From Ignelater luminosus (lineage: Eukaryota > Arthropoda > Insecta > Coleoptera > Elateridae): a DNA stretch of 64,000 bases. The stretch is taken from contig VTPC01000402.1 in NCBI GenBank assembly GCA_011009095.1, forward strand, positions 80,998 to 144,997, in the 5' to 3' direction. The notes beneath the pieces are model-generated. The model searched no databases, was not told where the DNA came from, and was given only the letters and a program-made list of their open reading frames with translations. Shown here in pieces: positions 57,101 to 64,000 of this stretch (the stretch's first letter is position 1; each line of letters begins with the position of its first letter). A program made the translations under genes and the position numbers.

Positions 57101-60100
57101 ATCTCTAAAGAAGATTGCTCAACGATCTTCTTTTGGTGTTTTTACTGCCAACTCCATATTTAGAGATGAGGTGCCCTTTCTGGTATATCTTCGGAACGAA
57201 ACGTGCGATCAAGATGGGATTTTTTTGTAGGCCGTAGTTCGTAAATGACTGAACATATGAAAAATTGAATTTTGGCCGCTTTTTAAATCGTTGTAGTTGA
57301 TTATAATCGCTGACTTTTGTGAAGTTTTCTATTTTCATTTGATACCTTGGAGTATTAGCTGCATAAAAGCTCAAATAATTTTACCTCGAAAATGGCCAAC
57401 TTGATTTCAACCTCATTTCACAGTTTTGCCGTTGCACTGTTTATTAAAGTTTTTTACCTGCGTCCTTTAATCTTAATTTTTTACTAACTATTGTTTAATC
57501 ATCCAGTAAAATTATTGTTTCCTAGTTTCTGCTTAAATGCTTGAAAGAATTAAAGCAGGAAATTGATGAGAATCTTCAGGAATAATTCTACTAATAAAAT
57601 TTGTGCTAATTATAATTATTTTTACGGTTCGTTTCGTCTTTTATACTTTTTGTTTGTTGTACAGATTTAATGTTGAAATAAGGACTTAATAAAACAGATT
57701 CAACGTCGTATTACAAAAAAACTATTATTCATTTTACAAAACAGTTAATTAAATTTTAAAGATACTTTTGTTTTTTTTGTCAGCAATTTTTCAAAACACA
57801 TTATCAAATTAGCGATATGTTATCATGAAATCTTTTGGGCTTTTTTAAAATATTATCCTTTTTTGGTTATATATTTGTACGGGGACGACGTAATGTATTT
57901 TTACTGCCCATAAGGGAATTTCATGTCAGCCTTTCATTTATTAATTTTTTAGAGGATGTGGAAAATTTTGTTTTCTGGATCTCGTAAGAGCTCAATTGAT
58001 TATTATTTGCCGAGTTCTAACAAAATTAATCCAATAATTAATTTTTTGATGCTACTGCAATTATTTAAAAAAATAATAAAAATCATTTACTGTATTGTGT
58101 TAGGATTGATCAAACAAGAAGTTTTACGTGTGTGCATAATAAATCGAAACAGAAGGTAAAATCAGCCTAGCGACTGGTCACATTCCAAAGCTACAGGTAT
58201 TTCCTTTGTGTCCGTTTACCCTAACATTAGATGGTGCAACACCGCATCCTTGCACTTCGTGAATTGTCACAGTCGAAACGATACATTTGCTGTTCAGTGT
58301 GTCCGTTCAATATATGCATGCAAAGGCGTCCGGCCCCGTAAGGTCGGTCACATATTTTCTTTCATCCGGCTATTTTATTACGAAAACCTATGGAATGTTA
58401 TAATTGTAGTCAAAAAGAATTTGTCTTTAAATTTTCAAAATAGTAACGTAATCGAATTGACTATTATTGCTACCACTTTAGCTTGACCCTTGTCATTTTG
58501 GTATGGTCACGCGATACGCGATTAGCATGTTAAAGTGATTCTTGAAAAGGTTACTATCCTCTTAAGTAAGAATGCCGTGTTCAATTTCTCGTCTTCTTTT
58601 TTAAGATGGAATCGAATTGAATTTATGGTGTTTTATGAATGGCTTCTACAGGACGAGTGTACGTGTGTATATTTCAAGTATACCTATGTACGTGGTTTTT
58701 TGTTTTATTCTTACCGATATCGATTTAACTCCATTGTCAGGGGTTGTGCATCTTATCTAATCCCACTTTAGATGACTTTATTTACAACCTGCTTTAGCAA
58801 ATATTCCATCGTAAAAAATAGAGCCTCGTTCTGAGCACTGTTCTTATTATAATTTATATTCGTTCTTGAGAGATACTATTATAGGTACTAGAGGTTTTTA
58901 AATTTCAAGCTTTATCTACAGACTCTTATAAAGTGGTTTAAAGAATGATAGATACGCTGTTAGAAGATGAATTTATAAGTATACACTTTAAGATTGATTT
59001 ATTTACAGTTTGTTTCTTTTCGTTTACCTAAACACTATTCAAGTGACACATAACATACCATATAAAAGTTTCAATAAAAAAAAGTACTTGTGGGAATAGT
59101 ACTTAACTAACTTCGCCACCGCTCACTTCAAATTGAGAAGATATTCATTCTGTCACACATATGTCTTCATTCCGTTCACCCTCCAAGTTACCCTGTAAAC
59201 TCCTCTTGAGGCCGCTATTGCCTGTACGTAATACAGTTAATAATTGACAGTTTATTGATTTGTAAACCTTGTATATGAGTTAATAGCACTTCATAAAGTG
59301 TTAGCTACCATTCTAAAGGGAGAATGTAGAAAATGTATGGATTCCATTTAATGATATTAACGTTTGCTTGATTTCAGAAATGCTTTGAATTGAGAATATT
59401 ATGCGTTGCCCACTACAGATCTCGAATTGTTTAGCCTAAGAAAATGGGGTAAAACAAGTGAAGTTAGTTAAATTTTTATAGGTTTCACCTCAAAGCGACG
59501 CCGACGCGACGTGAAAAAAATTTGATGTTTTTGCAAAATTATTAAAATTAAATTATCGTTTGGCAAATAGTAACGTTTCAATAATCTGTGTTTGATTTTT
59601 CTTTTACCAAGGCATACTTTTACTTTAGGATTGTTTAATTTCTAATAAACTTCCAGTTTATTGAAAGTTTTTTGTAAATTATGTTGGTCAGTTTGTAGCA
59701 TTGATCTTAATAAAATGCAGCTAGAATTAGAAGATGAGGAGTATTATGGCACAAAATGCATTTGTTTTAATAGCCTTAAGATGTAGCTGCGGCTAGCACA
59801 ACAGTGAGAGATCATGGCTTATTAACTAATAAGATGTATATAGAAAAAAGGTTTTAAGAACCAAATTCCTAAATTCTCTTGAGTTTCAAATGCAAGCATA
59901 ACTAATTGAGACTTATCGTTTGAGTACTTCTTGAAAAAAATCCATAATTTCTCCAGACAGGAATTTAACTTTTCTCCTGGCACTAAAATACCAAGCATTC
60001 GGTGTCTGAGCTCTTTAAATGCAGCGCTTTGGCGTTGGCTAAGATATGGCAAGCAGTTCCTTTGTTATTGATTCTACGATCTTTTCTAGCGTTTTCTTTT

Positions 60101-60960
60101 ACAATCTTAGAAGCTCTTTAATTATTTTGTAGGTAAGAACAAAAAATTGTTTTCATGTGGAGCACTAAAGCATTCGAGTGCTGAAGTTTATTGCTATTAC
60201 ATAATCTACAAAGCTACTTTACTGAGTTCTAGATTTATAAAGAATCGACTCCAAAGTCTGACCTGGAACCACGTGTACATCATATAGAACTCTCAGTGTG
60301 TTCTAGTTCAAGTTTTGTTTTGCTTAATCCTTTTCTTGGCATTAAGTCGCTGCGCCGGTTATGTGATCAGCGCTATACGTATTTGTACTGAAAGTACAGG
60401 ATAGTATTCGGACAGTTACGTTGGTAAAAAGTGTATAAATGGTATTACATATCCTACACAAACCTTTTTAGTTTTCATCACAGCTGCTATATTTTAATAA
60501 CCAAGCACAGTCCTTTTCTGAACTTTTTTTATTCTGAAGAGACTGTTATCCAAACTCATTTCTTTTAACTTGATATGATTTTTTGCTAGACGCAAAGACA
60601 TCTTATAAAAGCATATTGCTGTTTGAATTCTTCCACCTGTAAGCAGATTAATACGGCTATACCACGTGTAGAGGTGGAAGCAGATTAAGCATTGTATCTT
60701 GCCTGGTTTAGTTTTATATTTTTTGCTATTGGATTTATGTTACCAATTGAAGATAGTGTGGTGGTGCATAAGTCCAGCCATGTCAGAAACCAAAGCATAT
60801 GAACTGCTAGATAATATATTCTGGTTATGATGCCGTGTAGACTCTTTGATTGTGCACTAACGTGATAGAATCTTTCTTAGAACTGAAATCAATGAAGGCA
60901 GCTGCACAGTAGCGATTAACAAAATGATATACCAAAAGAATACAACACATGATCAGCTTG
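51108..60960. other. ~9.8-kb stretch with no confident gene
   Basis: AT-rich to moderately AT-rich. Noted: a lysine-rich open frame on the - strand at 54872-55117; GTGAACGGC near 56545, which recalls the hairpin word of the 50268 element; a perfect small hairpin at 57042-57060 (GCCATTTT / AAAATGGC) flanked by CGATCGCC on each side; and a CG-richer stretch at 58200-58370. None gives a supported gene. Much of it is probably old, unrecognisable repeat. Confidence 0.45.
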
Positions 60961-60963
60961 CTG

Positions 60964-61170
60964 CTACTGCTGATCAGTGTAGTTTAGACTTCCTCTGAGT
61001 CTCTTTGACTTGATACTGACTGAGGTGTTAGTCGTCAACATGGTTGGCGATTGAAGCAGAGGATCGGTACGCAGCGTAGATGTACTAACGAAGACCAAGC
61101 GGTGTGATGCAGGTGTACCTATGATGAAGGTTAGGTTTTGCGTAATGCCCACGACTGGGGCAATGCACAA
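60964..61170 (-). other. Open, coding-looking frame on the minus strand (uncertain)
   Basis: The - strand frame is open for 68 codons and is Ser/Thr-rich (ASHRLVFVSTSTLRTD, SPTMLTTNTSVSIKSKRLRG), ending QQ-stop. GC is higher than in the flanks. The first in-frame start is GTG. It lies just 5' of the mariner insertion at 61181 and downstream, in - strand terms, of the candidate exon at 62751-62879. A splice acceptor in the matching phase was not found, so it may not be an exon. Confidence 0.18.
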
Positions 61171-61180
61171 TAGTTAGATA

Positions 61181-61645
61181 CAGGGTCCGTCCAAAAAGTA
61201 TCGGAACTGATTTTAGCGAAGGGGACGAGGTGCAAGGTGGCCTCCCTGGGCAGAGACGTTGGTAGGGGATTCCAGGTATACGACCCGGCTGAGTTACCTC
61301 TGAGTTTTGCGTGAAACTGAACAAATCCGATGCTGAGACTCTTGCCATGATCCGTGAAGGCTACGGGGAGGATGTCATGTCATGCGCCGAGTCACACTTC
61401 GCTACTTGTAAGGGAGTTTCTGGCGAAGCACAACTTCTGTCTCTTCCCTTGTATGAAACAATGTCTGAAGGGATACCACTATGGAACGGTGAAAGGAGTG
61501 CAAACGGCTTCGGCGCAGTACCTGAAGCAAATTTCGGTTGCAGACTTCCAGAGAGTGTACCATGCATGACAGAAGCGCTGGAAACGGTGTATTGACGCAT
61601 CTTTTTGCATGAATGTAGTTTCGAATACTTTTTGGACAGACCCTG
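61181..61645 (+). mobile_element. Short mariner deletion derivative, 465 bp
   Basis: The termini CAGGGTCCGTCCAAAAAGTA and its inverted copy (CAGGGTCTGTCCAAAAAGTA) bound the element. TA precedes it at 61179-61180; after the right end the sequence is CATAT, so that duplication is mutated. The interior keeps pieces of both transposase ends and lacks the catalytic centre. At roughly a third of full length, it is MITE-sized. Confidence 0.88.
61302..61600 (+). pseudogene. Mariner transposase N- and C-terminal pieces fused by deletion
   Basis: The first piece, EFCVKLNKSDAETLAMIREG followed by YGEDVMS, is the mariner N-terminal helix-turn-helix. In the next frame, EFLAKHNFCLFP leads to QCLKGYHYGTVKGVQTASAQ, then ISVADFQRVYHA. 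A TGA replaces the expected Trp before QKRWKRCIDA. This is the end of a mariner transposase with the SPDLAPxDFFLFPKL block deleted. All three catalytic acidic residues are missing, so it cannot encode an active enzyme. Confidence 0.85.
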
Positions 61646-62750
61646 CATATATTTGCTGTTGTAGATGATTATGACGATGCCGACGAAGGAAACTCATTGT
61701 TGGTTGTTGAGTGCGTTTTCTGATTGAAATTACAAGGTCTTTTTAGATTCTTACCATCACACTTGTGTGCTGTAAATCAGCTTGACGTTCTGCCGTGGAA
61801 GTGGAATATAACAATCAGCATATTGATGAAAAAGACGAATATTGTAACAAATGATATTTAAAAGAGGAAGATGAAGTTTTACAAAAGCAGGCTGGAGGTG
61901 TTTCGCAGTCATTAGAGAAACATTAAGAAAAGGAACTTACAATCTAATAGAATTACGAACCGACAGAAACTTGGAGAATGTGCAGAGCAATACAATTTTC
62001 GTACTGAGGCAGAAACCAGAAAGACGTTTAGAAACTGATTGTTGATTATTTGTTTATGCTCCAATGTCATTAGAGAGAGAACAAAATATGTGAAGTTATC
62101 AGCTTTCAGGTTCATTATGCTTGGCAGCAAATTTGAAATTAAATTTGGTATTGGGAACCCTCACTAGAGTCTTATCATGTTACAATCTTTTTTATCTCGA
62201 ATCTACCTTTTTGGAGATACGAGACGGAAATCTGAAAATTGCATTTAATATTTAGATGAGAACTTGAAGAAACTATTAATGTGAGACATCAAGGAAACTC
62301 AATAAATGGTAGATGAAGTAGATGCCGGAAGGAACAGCATGTGCAGTTTTTCAGGTACTTTTAAGACTTGAAAATGCTGGTAAATTAGGATATCTGTTTG
62401 TGCTAACTAACTTATTTCCTTTTCTTAAAGCGTTTCTGCTGTTTCGATTTTAAATCTCTTAGTAAACAGAAGCTTCAGTCTCTCGTTTGCGTAATTCTTC
62501 TGATATCTATTAAAGATGAGTTTTGTTTTTGAATCGGCGGTTATTTGAATCTACAATTACAAATCAAAAAGGCTACAGTCTGTGCATTCTTCTCACAACT
62601 GTTATATTAGCTGATTATGGCTTTCAGCCATAGATGATGTCTGACAAAAAGGGGGGAATAGTAGAAGAGAGAGGAATGATTTATCATATTTGATGTGCAA
62701 AGAGGGGAAAGTAAAGGAAAAGGTGAGACAGCGCCCAAAAATGGACTTAC
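61646..62750. other. No gene recognised; downstream of a candidate minus-strand exon
   Basis: AT-rich sequence that would be intron if the 62751-62879 exon is real, starting with GTAAGTCC on the - strand at 62750. No matching acceptor and exon could be picked out confidently. Confidence 0.4.
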
Positions 62751-62879
62751 ATAGTTACACCGCGTACGCGCTGCTCCCACCGTCGTCGCTGCATCATCGA
62801 CTTCGAGGATGAATGAATCTTCTGGAATGATGGCGTATTTTTTCATAGTTGTGACTTTATGAACACTCGCAGCTTCCAT
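62751..62879 (-). CDS. Candidate coding exon of a minus-strand gene (partial)
   Basis: An exon-like block of 43 codons on the - strand starts at ATG 62879, immediately after an AG (GAACTAGCCAG|ATGGAAGC), and ends at TAT|GTAAGTCC (62751/62750), phase 0. It encodes MEAASVHKVTTMKKYAIIPE, then DSFILEVDDAATTVGAARTR and CNY. It is CG-rich relative to its flanks (GCGCGTACGCGG), as coding exons often are in AT-rich insect genomes. I do not recognise the protein. The ATG may be the true start, with upstream exon(s) non-coding. No following exon was found. Confidence 0.42.
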
Positions 62880-62933
62880 CTGGCTAGTTCATCTAAAATC
62901 TAATACTTCCGTCTATTCTACCAAAGAACTTAC
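62880..62933 (-). other. Putative 54-bp intron
   Basis: Bounded by TTGAAG|GTAAGTTC (62934/62933) and CTAGCCAG (62880). 54 bases is a normal short-intron length in insects. Splicing would join an upstream open segment (stop-free from about 63021 to 62934) in phase 0 to the 62879 ATG, while the unspliced frame meets a stop within eight codons. The acceptor's pyrimidine tract is weak. Confidence 0.35.
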
Positions 62934-64000
62934 CTTCAAAGAAGCGATAGTGGATATTATACGAAGAGTTTTTTTAAAAAATTTAATCAATCGTGTACTA
63001 TGATCATAAGAGTTGTTGCTAACCAATTAAGAACCATAGTAAGATGTTGAATAATACTCGTATTAAAAATTAAAAGCAAAATTTAATTTATCTGCATGCT
63101 CCAACCAATTCTAATATTATTCAATTAGAAAAATCAAATCTACATCTTTTTTCTATGTTGATAGTATTAATGTGTTTGTATAATAAATTGTGTTTTCATT
63201 ATATCATAAAATAATGTTCAAGGAGATTACGATAATATTCGATGTGTTTGGAAGGGTTTAAACCACTCCAATATTCAAGTTTCCAACAAACCTTCTACAT
63301 GTTGGTAATTTTCAACGAACACGATTAGCACATTAAAGCTTTTGTGGAACAAACACCGTCGCACAGAAATTAACATTTTTTTATGTTAAGGAGTTACGTT
63401 TCATTTGTTGAAAATGTCTCCTGTTATTTTTACATCCTCATAGCGAAGTAGTACTAATGTGCCCATTCAAAATAACTTTCAACGTCGCTCGTTTAACGTA
63501 CTTTTAAGTTTGTGAAAAGGAAAGTTTTGAATTTTTCTTTAAAAAACGAAATCTCTAAACTTATTTTCCGTGTGTATAATAATTTCGTTTTTGTGTACAG
63601 CAGAAAAAGAGAAAACATTCCAATCTTCCAAGCAACCAATCCAGAAAGTTGAATAAAGGTAAAAGGTGGAAAAAGGAACAGAAACTTTAATGTGAAACCA
63701 CTTATTTATTCAGATTGAGGTTGCAGGAGTTTAGCGTTTGAGAACTTTTAACAGTATAACATTTCTATTTTACCACTAAGCAGTTTCTTTTTTTACTTCT
63801 CTCATTTGCTTGAAATACAAATTGAGATCCTTTCCAGAGGAAATAAAATACCTGAAAGTAGATTCTGAAAAATTCAGATTTTAATTTAGAATCTTAAGTA
63901 ATGATTGTTTAATCTAAATGAATTGCAATATAACAAAACACAAATGGAAAAATTATTATTTATCCAAAAACTGACTTTTACCAATTTGATTAACTACAGT
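62934..64000. other. No confident gene; possible upstream exon at 62934-63021
   Basis: The segment next to the putative intron is stop-free in the joining frame on the - strand but has no ATG, so it would be leader or the end of an earlier exon. The remainder is AT-rich with no recognised repeat. Confidence 0.35.

Overview
The window looks like non-coding DNA from an insect nuclear genome. It is AT-rich on both strands and has almost no long open frames. It carries an interstitial TTAGG array (the usual arthropod telomere unit), several Tc1/mariner-superfamily transposons flanked by TA duplications, and a decayed non-LTR retrotransposon. There are no operons, ribosome-binding sites or phage or bacterial genes. 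One 31-base run of N marks an assembly gap. The species cannot be named from this sequence.

Host genes are sparse and only candidates. On the + strand, a CpG-richer patch (about 3290-3480) is followed by a 5' leader with an upstream ORF and a coding exon (3766-3928). That exon ends in a signal-peptide-like segment and a phase-1 GTAAGT donor, the pattern of a first exon of a secreted or membrane gene with a very long intron. On the - strand, 62751-62879 is a 43-codon candidate exon with GTAAGT donors on both sides and a 54-base intron upstream. Most of the sequence between could be intron or intergenic.

Transposons make up most of the recognisable content. (1) 37-616, 1451-1782 and 5582-5885 are non-coding MITE-like elements. 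(2) 883-1440 is a candidate element with a 10-bp target duplication, GCCG-rich ends and the TTAGG array inside. (3) 14060-16507 is a complete 2.45-kb mariner-superfamily element whose transposase has one GT-AG intron. The spliced frame is open for 358 codons, but the expected third catalytic Asp is Tyr. (4) 19211-20066 and 30558-31528 are fold-back elements with roughly 300-350-bp inverted arms, related CAGTGTGT termini and antisense transposase remnants in their loops; the second has a DD41D spacing. (5) 35601-36480 and 61181-61645 are internally deleted mariners. (6) 50268-51105 is a TA-flanked palindrome whose arms themselves contain palindromes. (7) 43579-45060 holds a LINE 3' end on the - strand, possibly with an ORF1-like piece.

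Other repeats include a degenerate roughly 45-bp minisatellite-like family with a higher-order unit (6534-8165, with a second cluster at 34440-34800), dispersed repeats shared between distant sites, and a region at 18360-19165 enriched in GACTTG/GAGTC words. No CRISPR array, rRNA or convincing tRNA was seen. I found no clearly new multi-gene system. The most unusual items are the intron-bearing transposase with an altered catalytic residue, the long-armed CAGTGTGT fold-back family and the nested palindrome.
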